Counted from the first letter of the stretch, positions 8,866 to 19,008 are shown. The stretch is DNA of 64,000 nucleotides from Pseudomonas putida (GCF_002025705.1 NZ_CP018846.1:1293501-1357500), one strand, 5' to 3'. Notes: generated by a model from the sequence alone, not told the origin. Numbers and translations are program-made.

Positions 8866-9680
8866 TGCACAGCTGGATCGACGGCCAGCCCGCGACTGCG
8901 ATCAATTTGCAGAACCGCGGCCTGGCCTACGGCGATGGCCTGTTCGAGACCATCGCTGTGCGCGGTGCACGGCCCAGCCTGCTGGACGGCCATCTGGCCC
9001 GTCTGGCGCTGGGGTGTCAGCGCCTGGCCATCGACGCCGACCTGGCGCTGGTGCGTGATGAAATCCTGCGCTTCGCCAGCCAGCTCGGTGACGGTGTCGC
9101 CAAACTGGTCCTCACCCGTGGCGACAGCCAGCGTGGCTACGCGCCGGTTGCCGGTGTTGCGCCGCGCCGGATCCTCCAGGGCAGCCCGCTGCCCAGCTAT
9201 CCTGTCGAAAATGCCGAGCATGGCGTGCGGCTGTTCCCTTGTCAGACCCGGCTTGGGGAACAACCGTTGCTGGCCGGTCTCAAACACCTCAACCGCCTGG
9301 AGCAGGTGCTGGCCCGTGCCGAATGGCAGGACAGCGAACATGCCGAAGGCCTGATGCGTGACGGGCAGGGCAGGGTGGTCGAAGGCGTATACAGCAACCT
9401 GTTCCTGGTTCGCGATGGCGTGCTGCTTACGGCTGACCTCAGCCGTTGCGGCGTTGCTGGCGTTATGCGTGGTGCCCTGCTGGAGCAGGCGCAACGGCTG
9501 GGCATGGCGGTGCAGGTGCGTGATATCGCATTCGACGAACTGCAGCAGGCGGATGAAGTGTTCGTCTGCAACAGTGTCTATGGTGTCTGGCCTGTGCGTG
9601 GAATTGCCGCGCTGAACTGGTCGCCGGGCCCGCTCACCCGTAAACTGCAGGCCGTTGCCCGTACGTTACTGGATACCTGA
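8865..9680 (+). CDS. pabC: Aminodeoxychorismate lyase PabC
   Basis: This fold-type IV PLP enzyme of 271 residues converts 4-amino-4-deoxychorismate to p-aminobenzoate and pyruvate for folate synthesis. The N terminus includes NRGLAYGDGLFETI, and the PLP Lys is in LAGLKHLNRLEQV. The segment EGVYSNLFLV is a conserved family motif. Start ATG at 8865 overlaps the fabF stop by one base; an in-frame TTG directly before it is less likely. The fabF-pabC-mltG-tmk-holB order is conserved in gammaproteobacteria. Confidence 0.95.
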   Translation: MHSWIDGQPATAINLQNRGLAYGDGLFETIAVRGARPSLLDGHLARLALGCQRLAIDADLALVRDEILRFASQLGDGVAKLVLTRGDSQRGYAPVAGVAPRRILQGSPLPSYPVENAEHGVRLFPCQTRLGEQPLLAGLKHLNRLEQVLARAEWQDSEHAEGLMRDGQGRVVEGVYSNLFLVRDGVLLTADLSRCGVAGVMRGALLEQAQRLGMAVQVRDIAFDELQQADEVFVCNSVYGVWPVRGIAALNWSPGPLTRKLQAVARTLLDT

Positions 9681-9684
9681 ATTC

Positions 9685-10812
9685 GTGAGACGCAAATTCC
9701 TGCTGCTGCTGGAAATGGGCTTGATCCTCGCCGGCCTGGCCCTGGGCTGGTCGGCGTGGAAGATCAACTCGGTGTTGGAGCAGCCCCTGCATGTGGCTGA
9801 AGAGCGCATGCTCGACGTGCCCAGTGGCACCAACCCCAACCGCATGTTCTATCGCATGCAGGCCGATGGTCTGCTCGATGACGCCGTCTGGCTGCGCCTT
9901 TACTGGCGCTTCAACATGGCCGGCACACAGTTGCATACCGGCGAGTATCGCCTCACTCCCGGCATGACCGTGGAGGAACTGTTCGACGTCTGGCGTCGTG
10001 GCGATGTGGTGCAGTACAACCTGACCCTGGTCGAAGGCTGGACGTTCCGCCAGGTGCGCTCGGCGGTGGCCAAGCATGAAAAGATCAAGCACACCCTCGA
10101 AGGGCTTTCCGATTCCGAGGTGATGGACAAGCTCGGCCACACGGGTGTGTTCCCTGAAGGCCGCTTCTTCCCCGACACCTATCGCTTCGTGCGTGGCATG
10201 AGCGACGTCGAGTTGCTGCAGCAGGCGTACATGCGCCTGGACGAGGTGCTGGCCAAGGAGTGGGCAGAGCGTACGACTGACCTGCCTTACCGTGACCCTT
10301 ACCAGGCCCTGATCATGGCCTCGCTGGTGGAGAAGGAAACCGGTATCCCCCAGGAGCGCGGGCAGATCGCCGGGGTCTTCGTCCGCCGCCTGCGCCTGGG
10401 CATGATGCTGCAGACCGACCCGACGGTGATCTACGGCATGGGTGAGCGCTACAACGGCAAGATTTCCCGTGCTGACCTGCGCGAACCGACGCCTTACAAC
10501 ACCTACACCATGACTGGCCTGCCACCGACACCGATCGCCATGGTCGGGCGCGAGGCGATCCATGCCGCGCTCAATCCGTCCGATGGCACCAGCCTGTACT
10601 TCGTCGCCCGTGGCGATGGCAGCCACGTGTTCTCCGATGACCTGGACGATCACAACTCGGCGGTGCGCGAGTTTCAGCTCAAGCGTCGCGCGGATTACCG
10701 GTCCAGTCCGGCTCCGCAAAGTGCGCCCGAGGACGCAGCCGAGCCTGCCGAGCAGGATCCCGCCAGCGAGGCTGCACCGGCCGACGTGCCGGCGCCCGAC
10801 GAACAACATTAA
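9685..10812 (+). CDS. mltG: Endolytic murein transglycosylase MltG (YceG-like)
   Basis: This 375-residue inner-membrane protein has one N-terminal transmembrane helix (LLLLEMGLILAGLALGWSAW) and a periplasmic YceG domain. The catalytic Glu is in MASLVEKETGIPQER, and the family segments FVRRLRLGMMLQTDPTVIYG and PTPYNTYTMTGLPPTPI are present. MltG cleaves nascent glycan strands and so helps set glycan length. The C-terminal 40 residues are Pro/Ala/Glu-rich and probably disordered. The start at GTG 9685 is five bases after pabC; earlier in-frame starts lie inside pabC. Confidence 0.94.
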   Translation: MRRKFLLLLEMGLILAGLALGWSAWKINSVLEQPLHVAEERMLDVPSGTNPNRMFYRMQADGLLDDAVWLRLYWRFNMAGTQLHTGEYRLTPGMTVEELFDVWRRGDVVQYNLTLVEGWTFRQVRSAVAKHEKIKHTLEGLSDSEVMDKLGHTGVFPEGRFFPDTYRFVRGMSDVELLQQAYMRLDEVLAKEWAERTTDLPYRDPYQALIMASLVEKETGIPQERGQIAGVFVRRLRLGMMLQTDPTVIYGMGERYNGKISRADLREPTPYNTYTMTGLPPTPIAMVGREAIHAALNPSDGTSLYFVARGDGSHVFSDDLDDHNSAVREFQLKRRADYRSSPAPQSAPEDAAEPAEQDPASEAAPADVPAPDEQH

Positions 10813-12433
<1,621 letters not shown>

Positions 12434-12463
12434 TTTTTCCATCTTTCATGTGTGCCGCCTCCC

Positions 12464-13246
12464 ATGCTCGTAGATTCCCATTGCCACCTCGACCGTCTTG
12501 ACCTGAGTGCCCACCAGGGCTCCCTCGATGCTGCCCTGCAGGCGGCGCGTGAACGCGGGGTCGGGCATTTCCTGTGCATTGGCGTCAGTGCTGAAAATGC
12601 CGGGGCGGTGAAGGCGTTGAGCGAGCAGTACGGCGATGTCGATTGCTCGGTGGGCGTGCACCCGCTGGACCTGGCGCCGGGCGAAACGCCGGCGCTGGAA
12701 TGGCTGCTGCGCGAGCTGGCGCACCCGCATGTGGTGGCGATCGGTGAGACCGGCCTGGACTACCACTACGAACCGGAAGCCGCCGAGTTGCAGCAAACGT
12801 CGTTCCGCCTGCACCTGGAGGCCTCGCGCCAGACTGGCAAGCCGGTGATCGTACACACTCGTGCCGCGCGGGCCGATACCTTGGCGTTGTTGCGTGAAGC
12901 CAATCTGCCGCAGGCTGGTGTGCTGCACTGCTTCACCGAAGACTGGGACATGGCCAAGGCGGCGCTGGACCTGGGTTACTACATTTCGCTGTCTGGCATC
13001 GTCACGTTCCGCAATGCCGATGCCCTGCGCGAGGTGGCGCGGCAGGTGCCGGTTGACCGCTTGCTGGTGGAAACCGACTCGCCGTACCTAGCGCCGATTC
13101 CGTATCGCGGCAAGCCGAACCTGCCGCAGTATGTGCGGGAAGTGGCGGAGTACGTGGCTTCGCTGCGTGGGGTCAGCTACGACCAGCTGGCCGAGCAGAC
13201 CACGGGCAACTTCAAGCGCTTGTTCCCACTTGCGCGAGTGGCCTGA
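12464..13246 (+). CDS. tatD: TatD-family metal-dependent DNase/hydrolase
   Basis: This 260-residue TIM-barrel hydrolase has the metal ligands DSHCHLD at the N terminus, then AIGETGLDYHYE, VIVHTRAA, HCFTEDW and the C-terminal ETDSPYLAPIPYRGKPN. These enzymes are 3'-5' exonucleases or deoxyribonucleases with two metal ions. The ATG at 12464 is chosen; GTG at 12452 is an in-frame alternative. Neither has a convincing ribosome-binding site, which is odd and may reflect loss of upstream sequence. It is the last gene before a 1-kb repeat region. Confidence 0.93.
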   Translation: MLVDSHCHLDRLDLSAHQGSLDAALQAARERGVGHFLCIGVSAENAGAVKALSEQYGDVDCSVGVHPLDLAPGETPALEWLLRELAHPHVVAIGETGLDYHYEPEAAELQQTSFRLHLEASRQTGKPVIVHTRAARADTLALLREANLPQAGVLHCFTEDWDMAKAALDLGYYISLSGIVTFRNADALREVARQVPVDRLLVETDSPYLAPIPYRGKPNLPQYVREVAEYVASLRGVSYDQLAEQTTGNFKRLFPLARVA

Positions 13247-13260
13247 ACCCAGGCCAACCG

Positions 13261-13334
13261 CTTTTGCTCTGCTTTTGCTCTGCTTTTGCTCTGCTTTTGC
13301 TCTGCTTTTGCTCTGCTTTTGCTCTGCTTTTGCT
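13261..13334. repeat. Tandem 11-base repeat (CTTTTGCTCTG)
   Basis: Between six and seven head-to-tail copies of CTTTTGCTCTG lie just after tatD. The last copy runs directly into the left arm of the large inverted repeat. No gene is present. Copy number is likely to vary between isolates. Confidence 0.95.
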
Positions 13335-14020
13335 TCTAAGTGCGCGATAGTTCAGGCGCCACAAAGTGCGACTTCAGGAGGCCGAACGCAGGCGTCTGGA
13401 GGGCCAGGGTGCGCAGCACCCCTTCGGCGTAGCCGAAGGCGCGAGATGTAGACTTGCGTAGCAAGTCGTAGGCCGCGCGGGCCCGGAAGGCGCCGGAGTG
13501 AGGGGACCCCGGAGCGCAGCGCAGGGGCCGGATGATGGGAGCCGGGGTTTTTGGTTACTTTTTGCCCAGTCAAAAAGTGACCCGCCGTAAGGGCGGAAAG
13601 GTGACTTTGCGTCGCCATCGCAAATGAATGTACTTGAAACTGTCAAAACCATCGCAGTCGAGCTTTTGGCTTTTGGCTTTTGGCTTTTGGAAGTGGGCTT
13701 TCAAATCAGGTCTACATGCAGTCGCCAGGGTGGCGCTGAATCACCTTTTCGCCTTTACGGCGACCTACTTTTTGACTGGGCAAAAAGTAGGCAAAAACCC
13801 CCGCTCCCATCATCCGGCCCCTGCGCTACGCTCCGGGGTCCCCTCACTCCGGCGCCCTCCGGGCCCGCGCGGCCTACGACTTGCTACGCAAGTCTACATC
13901 TCGCGCCTTCGGCTACGCCGAAGGGGTGCTGCGCACCCTGGCCCTCCAGACGCCTGCGTTCGGCCTCCTGAAGTCGCACTCTGCGTCGCCTGAACTATCG
14001 CGCGCTTAGAAGCAAAAGCA
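13326..14020. repeat. Large structured inverted repeat (arms about 285 bases)
   Basis: The sequence 13326-13612 returns, reverse-complemented, at 13732-14020 with a modest number of mismatches. The spacer is about 120 bases. Each arm itself contains nested hairpins, for example CCTTCGG-CGTAG-CCGAAGG, GACTTGC-GTA-GCAAGTC and ACTTTTTG-CCCAGT-CAAAAAGT. Short open frames in both arms encode the same Pro/Arg-rich peptide, but only because the DNA is duplicated. I recognise the sequence as a type of non-coding repeat common in Pseudomonas genomes. Its origin is not obvious from the window. Confidence 0.9.
13661..13691. repeat. Tandem 7-base repeat (CTTTTGG) in the spacer
   Basis: About four copies of CTTTTGG lie inside the spacer of the large inverted repeat. 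The motif resembles the CTTTTGCTCTG unit outside the left arm. Confidence 0.85.
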
Positions 14021-14292
14021 AAAGCAAAAGCAGAGCAAGAGCAAGAGCAAGAGCCAGAACCGGGCAGCTGGTTCTGGGCAAAAAAAACCCGGGTTCTGGG
14101 GGGGGGAATCCGGGTTAAGACCATTAGGAGTAAAACAAAGGTACGCGGTCCCTGAGCACCTTTATTGGCGCGCCACTTGGGGGGGATGCGCCGCGCCAAC
14201 ACTTCAAGTATTGGTCAGGTTTGGCGCAGTGCCAGTGCTTCTCTGTTCGTTTTTTAAACAGATTTGGAATACGCCCGCCTTCCCTTCCTCCT
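14012..14292. other. Non-coding stretch with AGCAAA/GAGCAA repeats and homopolymers
   Basis: The right repeat arm ends in several GCAAAA and GAGCAA units (14012-14052). A short hairpin (CAGAACC/GGTTCTG) follows, then an A8 run and a G9 run (14098-14106). From 14110 to 14292 I see no convincing gene, promoter or RNA. The next gene ends at 14293 on the opposite strand. Confidence 0.7.
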
Positions 14293-15426
14293 TCAATGCA
14301 TGGCAAGACGCCTTACTTGCTGGACAGCTTCGTCGATCATCTGCTCGCTGGTGTAGAAATGTGGCGAAAATCGCACACCGGACCCTCTTAGTGCGCAGAT
14401 TGTCTGCTCCGCCAGCAGCCTTCGATAGACAACCTCGCTGTCCTGCCCATGAAGGCTGAAAGTCACGATACCCGCCCGTTTTTCCTGGGCCGCGGGGCTG
14501 TGCAGGTGTATCCCGGGAATACCGGCCAAACCGTGAAGCAGTTGATCGACGCGCAGTTGCAATTGTCGGCCAACCTCGTCCATGCCGATCTCCTCCAGCA
14601 GTGACAGGCTGGCTTCCAGGGCACATGCACCCAGCATGTTCGGGCTGCCGCTTTCGAATCGCCTGGCGCTTCGGGCTGGCTTCCACTCGCGGTGCTCGAA
14701 GTCACCCAGTCGCTCCAACATATGCCAGCCATAGGCATGCAGCGTGAGCTGCGGGCGCAAGGCGGCGCGGCAATAGAACAGGCCCAGGCCCTCCGGGCCC
14801 AGCATCCACTTGTGGCCATCGGCCATGGCGAAATCGCAGCGGTAGCGCTGCACGTCGAAGGGCAGGGCGCCAATCTGCTGGATGGCATCGATACAGAACA
14901 GCACCTGGCGTGCCTGGCAGCCCTCGCCGAGGCGAGGCAGGTCAAGGCGCAGTCCGCTGGCGTACTGCACGGCGCTCACTGCCAGCAGACGCGTGCGTGG
15001 GCCGCAGGCGGCGAGCAGCGCGGCTTCCGGGTCTGGCCCGGCAAGGCTCACCTGAGTCAACCCGACGCCGCGCTCGGCCAATGCTTCCCAGACTACCCGG
15101 TTGGAGGGGAACTCCTCGTCGCTGATCACTACCTGGTCACCGGCTTGCCAGTCGAGACCGAAAGCGACCAGTGACAGCGCCTCGGATGTGTTCTTCACCA
15201 GCGCGATGTCTGCCCAGGAAGGGGCGTTGATCAGGCGCGCCAGCCTTTCGCGCAGCCTGCGTTCGGTGGCCAGCCAGCTCGGGTAGTCGCTCGCACCCAG
15301 GCGTACGTTGTCACGGGCAAAGCGCGCCACGGCCTCGCTGGCCCTGCGTGGCCAGGGAGCGATGGCTGCATGGTTCAGGTAACGCAGCCCCGGCGCCAGT
15401 TCGAACTCATCGTGAAACATAGACAT
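14293..15426 (-). CDS. Class V aminotransferase-fold PLP enzyme
   Basis: This 377-residue fold-type I PLP enzyme of the class V (cysteine desulfurase/isopenicillin epimerase) superfamily begins with LNHAAIAPWPRRA. The segment LVKNTSEALSLVAFGL binds the cofactor phosphate, DAIQQIGALPFDV contains the cofactor-contacting Asp, and MADGHKWMLGPEGLG holds the PLP Lys. No mobile Cys loop typical of NifS/IscS is evident, so sulfur transfer is doubtful. It could be a decarboxylase-, lyase- or epimerase-like member; I cannot name the substrate. It is divergent from the TetR gene 71 bases away, so the two may be functionally linked. Confidence 0.85.
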   Translation of the reverse strand: MSMFHDEFELAPGLRYLNHAAIAPWPRRASEAVARFARDNVRLGASDYPSWLATERRLRERLARLINAPSWADIALVKNTSEALSLVAFGLDWQAGDQVVISDEEFPSNRVVWEALAERGVGLTQVSLAGPDPEAALLAACGPRTRLLAVSAVQYASGLRLDLPRLGEGCQARQVLFCIDAIQQIGALPFDVQRYRCDFAMADGHKWMLGPEGLGLFYCRAALRPQLTLHAYGWHMLERLGDFEHREWKPARSARRFESGSPNMLGACALEASLSLLEEIGMDEVGRQLQLRVDQLLHGLAGIPGIHLHSPAAQEKRAGIVTFSLHGQDSEVVYRRLLAEQTICALRGSGVRFSPHFYTSEQMIDEAVQQVRRLAMH

Positions 15427-15497
15427 GGTTGGATGATCCGTGCAATTTGCTGCAAGTTAGGCATAATAAACCGCTTCAATGTCATCCAGTCCTTCCT

Positions 15498-16133
15498 ATG
15501 CAGAAAGAACCTCGTAAGGTCCGTGAGTTTCGCCGTCGCGAACAGGAAATCCTCGATACAGCGCTGAAGCTGTTCCTCGAACAGGGTGAAGACAGCGTCA
15601 CCGTCGAGATGATCGCCGACGCCGTGGGTATCGGCAAAGGCACGATCTACAAGCACTTCAAGTCCAAGGCGGAGATCTACCTGCGCCTGATGCTCGATTA
15701 TGAGCGTGACCTGAACGCGCTGTTGCACTCGGCCGATGTCGATCGCGACAAGGAAGCACTGTCGCGCGCCTATTTCGAGTTCCGCATGCGCGACCCGCAG
15801 CGCTACCGGCTGTTCGACCGCCTGGAAGAGAAGGTGGTGAAGGGCAACCAGGTGCCAGAAATGGTCGAGGAGCTGCACAGCATCCGTGCGTCCAACTTCG
15901 ACCGCCTGACCCAGCTGATCAAGGGCCGCATCAGCGAAGGCAAGCTCGAAGACGTGCCACCGTACTTCCACTACTGCGCCGCCTGGGCGTTGGTGCACGG
16001 CGCCGTGGCGCTGTACCACTCGCCGTTCTGGAGCAATGTGCTGGAGGATCAGGAAGGCTTCTTCCAGTTCCTCATGGACATCGGCGTGCGCATGGGCAAC
16101 AAGCGCAAGCGTGATCCGGAAGCCACCAACTGA
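15498..16133 (+). CDS. TetR-family transcriptional regulator
   Basis: This 211-residue protein has an N-terminal TetR DNA-binding domain (residues about 12-58). The helix-turn-helix is VTVEMIADAVGIGKGTIYKHFKSK. The C-terminal ligand domain is not assignable to a known effector. The ATG at 15498 gives the standard short basic N terminus MQKEPRKVREFRRRE; longer readings run into the promoter region shared with the divergent PLP-enzyme gene. A palindrome downstream at 16182-16207, ahead of moaA, is a possible binding site (inference). Confidence 0.9.
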   Translation: MQKEPRKVREFRRREQEILDTALKLFLEQGEDSVTVEMIADAVGIGKGTIYKHFKSKAEIYLRLMLDYERDLNALLHSADVDRDKEALSRAYFEFRMRDPQRYRLFDRLEEKVVKGNQVPEMVEELHSIRASNFDRLTQLIKGRISEGKLEDVPPYFHYCAAWALVHGAVALYHSPFWSNVLEDQEGFFQFLMDIGVRMGNKRKRDPEATN

Positions 16134-16181
16134 CGGCACTCGTCATCACAGGGTGAGCCTGGCGTGAAATGGGGACTTGCA

Positions 16182-16207
16182 AAAACTTGAACCATGAGTC
16201 AAGTTTT
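16182..16207. promoter_or_regulatory. Palindrome upstream of moaA (candidate operator)
   Basis: Nine-base arms AAAACTTGA and TCAAGTTTT are separated by eight bases and centred about 46 bases before the moaA start. The spacing and position between a TetR gene and moaA fit a repressor site. No binding evidence is available. Confidence 0.5.
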
Positions 16208-16240
16208 GCCGGCCCCGATTCATCCATGCCGGAGTCATCC

Positions 16241-17209
16241 ATGATCGTCGATCGTCAAGGCAGGCGTTTTCGCAACCTGCGCGTCAGCCTGACGGCTGCC
16301 TGCAACTATGCCTGCAGCTACTGCGTGCCGGATGGCAAGCGCCTGGTCGCCGCCCAGGATGAGCTGTCGGCTGAAGCCTTGGCGCGTGGTGTGGCATACC
16401 TCATTGAAGCCGCCGGCATCGAGCGTTTGCGCATCACCGGTGGCGAACCGCTGGTCAGCCCTCGGCTGGATGCCTTTCTGGCGGCGGTGGCCAAGCTCGA
16501 CCTTGACGATATTTCGCTGACCACCAACGGGCAGCTGCTTGCGCGCAAACTGCCGCAGTTGCAGGCGGCAGGCATCCGTCGCTTGAACGTGTCCCTCGAT
16601 ACCCTCGATCCCCAGGCATTCCGCCGCATCGCCCGTGGTGGTGATCTGGCCAGCGTGTTGGCAGGCATGGACAAGGCCAGCGCCGTGGGCATGCGTATCA
16701 AGGTCAACATGGTACCGATGCGTGGGCAGAACCTCGATCAGGTGCTCCCGATGCTCGACTACTGCATGGCGCGTGGTTTCGAGCTGCGCTTCATCGAACT
16801 GATGCGCATGGGGCATCTGGCCCGGGACAGCAATGCGTTCCTGCAGCAATTTGTCGGGCTCGATGCATTGCTCGATGTGATTGGCGGCAGGTATGGCTAT
16901 CAACAGGTCGACGCTCCGCTCGATGCCACAGCGCTGCGTTACCAGATCCCAGGGCGCGGCCATTTCGGCGTCATCGCCAACGAAAGCGTGCCCTTCTGCC
17001 GTACCTGCTCGCGCTTGCGCCTGTCCTCTACCGGTTGGCTGCACGGCTGCCTGTCTTCGGGTAATCGTCATTTTGTCGGCGACCTGCTGGAAAAGCCCCG
17101 TCATCTGGCGCTTCCAGGCTTGCAGCGGTTGTTGGTGAAAGCCCTGGCGGACAAGCAGGAGCTGGCATTCTCCGGGGGAGTGACGGTGATGAAGGTGATT
17201 GGCGGCTGA
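16241..17209 (+). CDS. moaA: GTP 3',8-cyclase MoaA-type radical SAM enzyme
   Basis: This 322-residue protein catalyses, by family, the first step of molybdopterin synthesis (GTP to 3',8-cyclo-7,8-dihydro-GTP). The radical-SAM cluster is CNYACSYC, followed by the SAM-binding region LRITGGEPLV. The second MoaA cluster matches C-x2-C-x13-C in CRTCSRLRLS through GWLHGC. The C-terminal GG required for activity is also present (KVIGG). ATG at 16241 has GGAG six bases upstream; ATG at 16226 lacks one. No other molybdopterin genes are nearby, so this is an isolated copy, probably one of two in the genome. Confidence 0.88.
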   Translation: MIVDRQGRRFRNLRVSLTAACNYACSYCVPDGKRLVAAQDELSAEALARGVAYLIEAAGIERLRITGGEPLVSPRLDAFLAAVAKLDLDDISLTTNGQLLARKLPQLQAAGIRRLNVSLDTLDPQAFRRIARGGDLASVLAGMDKASAVGMRIKVNMVPMRGQNLDQVLPMLDYCMARGFELRFIELMRMGHLARDSNAFLQQFVGLDALLDVIGGRYGYQQVDAPLDATALRYQIPGRGHFGVIANESVPFCRTCSRLRLSSTGWLHGCLSSGNRHFVGDLLEKPRHLALPGLQRLLVKALADKQELAFSGGVTVMKVIGG

Positions 17210-17275
17210 AGCTGGCGCAAAAGCTGCATCCGCCGGCTATTCGCCGGTTTTTCGTCACCGGCCACTGGAGGAAAG

Positions 17276-17881
17276 ATGCGTAGCCTGGTCTTGCTGCTGG
17301 CGCTGATGGCGTTGGGCGGTTGCATGAATGTCAGCGATATGGGCGAGGGTGTCCGTTACCACATGAGTGATGCCGGCCTGCTGGACCACAGCGACACCCG
17401 TCGTACCCTGTCGATTCGCCTGCAGCCTGATTCATTCATCTTCATCGGCCAAGGCGCGTTCATGCCGCCAGGCAAGGGCCCGGTGCCGAAGCAGAACGTC
17501 GTGGCCGAGGAGGCGTTCAAGAGTTTCGTAGAGTATTTCCCGCTGGTGCGTCGCGCCCAAGGCCCGCTGGGCCTGGAGGAAGCGATTGCCCAGGCGCGTT
17601 CAGTCGGCGCCGACTACGTGCTGTATACCCGCTTCGCCCGCACCGATGACCGTATCGGCAATGGCGACGAGTGGTATGACGAACAGGCCGTCGACCGTTT
17701 GGGTTGGGATACTGGTGTGGTGCAGATGATGCTGATCGAAACCAACACGCGCTATCTGATCGACACGGCGCGGATCAAGAGCCGTGGCGGTTTGTTGACG
17801 TTCCACGATCAGTCGCCGCAGGATTTGCTTGGCGCACCGATGCGCGAGTACGCTCGTAGCCTTCTGGGCATGAGCGAGTGA
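17276..17881 (+). CDS. DUF4823-like lipoprotein
   Basis: This 201-residue protein has a short signal peptide ending in the lipobox LGGC, with Cys at about residue 16. The mature part is globular, with SLGMSE at its end. I believe it belongs to the DUF4823 lipoprotein family of pseudomonads; its function is unknown. Asn at +3 and Met at +2 after the Cys do not signal inner-membrane retention, so outer-membrane sorting is expected. It is followed ten bases later by a DUF1285 gene. Confidence 0.8.
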   Translation: MRSLVLLLALMALGGCMNVSDMGEGVRYHMSDAGLLDHSDTRRTLSIRLQPDSFIFIGQGAFMPPGKGPVPKQNVVAEEAFKSFVEYFPLVRRAQGPLGLEEAIAQARSVGADYVLYTRFARTDDRIGNGDEWYDEQAVDRLGWDTGVVQMMLIETNTRYLIDTARIKSRGGLLTFHDQSPQDLLGAPMREYARSLLGMSE

Positions 17882-17891
17882 GGGCAGGGTG

Positions 17892-18452
17892 ATGACGGAT
17901 TCCGGCAAGGCCAACGATCTACTGGCGCAGATTCCCAAGCACAAGGGGCTGCCGCCAGTGCATCTGTGGAATCCGGAGTTCTGCGGCGATATCGACATGC
18001 GTATCGCCCGTGATGGTACCTGGTATTACCTGGGTACACCCATCGGGCGCAAACCGATGGTTCGCCTGTTCTCCACCATCATTCGCCGCGATGGTGATGA
18101 CTATTTCCTGATCACGCCGGTGGAGAAGGTCGGTATCCGCGTCGATGACGCGCCATTCGTGGCGGTGACGCTGGAAGTGCTGGGCAGTGGTGAGGCGCAG
18201 GTGCTGCGCTTTACCAGCAATGTCGAGGACCAGGCCGAGGCGGGGCCGCAAAACCCGTTGCGGGTCGAGATCGATCCGCTCACCCAGGAACCATCACCCT
18301 ACGTCTTGATGCGCACGAACCTGGAGGCGCTGATCCATCGCAATGTGTTCTACCAGTTGGTCGACCTGGCGGTGCCGCGCATGATCGAGGGCGAGGAGTG
18401 GCTCGGGGTCTGGAGCCACGGCGAGTTCTACCCGATCGGGCGCAATTGCTGA
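17892..18452 (+). CDS. DUF1285 protein
   Basis: This 186-residue soluble protein has no signal peptide. The conserved segments LPPVHLWNPEFCGDIDMRI and GTWYYLGTPIGRKPMVRLFSTIIRRDGDDYFLITPVEK identify DUF1285. Its function is unknown. ATG at 17892 follows AGGGCAGGGTG; GTG at 17889 is an alternative three bases earlier. The gene is probably co-transcribed with the preceding lipoprotein. Confidence 0.82.
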   Translation: MTDSGKANDLLAQIPKHKGLPPVHLWNPEFCGDIDMRIARDGTWYYLGTPIGRKPMVRLFSTIIRRDGDDYFLITPVEKVGIRVDDAPFVAVTLEVLGSGEAQVLRFTSNVEDQAEAGPQNPLRVEIDPLTQEPSPYVLMRTNLEALIHRNVFYQLVDLAVPRMIEGEEWLGVWSHGEFYPIGRNC

Positions 18453-18553
18453 GGCCGATTGCCGCTGGCCCCCTGCTTTTTCTCCTGATTGGCCGTTTGT
18501 GCCGTGTGCCACTGGGCCTAACCTGCAGGCAGTTGCCAATCAGGAGAAACCTT

Positions 18554-18970
18554 GTGAAAACTTCCCCCCTTGCGTTTGCCTTGCTCATTGCCACTGGATT
18601 GCTCGGTGGCCAGACTGCTGCCTGGGCCCACGGCGACGCCGCTGACCAGGTCAAAGTTCTGCAGCAACAACAGCCCTCGAATGCTCCAGGCAAAAGCGCC
18701 GTCATGCTCACGGTCAGCTATGCCCCAGGGCAAGCTTCACCTGCCCACCAGCATCCGGGAGCGGTAATGGCCTATGTGCTGGAGGGTGCGGTGGTATCGA
18801 AGCTGAACGACGAACAGGAAAAGACCTACAAGGCAGGCGAGTTCTGGTACGAAGCGCCCGGTACCGTGCACAGCATTTCGCGCAATGCCAGCAAGACACG
18901 GCCTGCCAAATTGCTGGTGTGGAGTTTGGTGGATGAGGGCAAGCCGGTGACCGAGCCGCTTGGGCAGTGA
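18554..18970 (+). CDS. Exported single-domain cupin
   Basis: This 138-residue protein has an N-terminal signal peptide (VKTSPLAFALLIATGLLGGQTAAWA, cleavage after AWA) and a cupin barrel. The metal-ligand motif appears as SPAHQHPGAVMAYVLEGAV, and the second motif as GEFWYEAPGTVHSIS. A periplasmic metal-binding cupin is the best description; the substrate is unknown. GTG at 18554 has AGGAGAA at a good distance; TTG at 18551 is possible. It stands alone between the DUF1285 gene and a perfect palindrome. Confidence 0.85.
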   Translation: MKTSPLAFALLIATGLLGGQTAAWAHGDAADQVKVLQQQQPSNAPGKSAVMLTVSYAPGQASPAHQHPGAVMAYVLEGAVVSKLNDEQEKTYKAGEFWYEAPGTVHSISRNASKTRPAKLLVWSLVDEGKPVTEPLGQ

Positions 18971-19008
18971 TGTGGTGGCCGTAACAGGCTTGGCTGGAGA
19001 TGTTCAGC

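Noticed and set aside
13261..13334. Possible CRISPR array
   Set aside because: The 11-base units are directly adjacent with no unique spacers, and no cas genes occur in the window.
13374..13993. Open frames on both strands encoding a common Pro/Arg-rich peptide
   Set aside because: They share their C-terminal peptide only because the DNA is an inverted duplication. The frames cross hairpins, lack ribosome-binding sites and resemble no protein family I know.
14057..14110. Hairpin plus A8 run as a terminator for tatD
   Set aside because: It lies more than 800 bases after tatD, beyond the large repeat, and the stem is short. A regulatory role cannot be supported.
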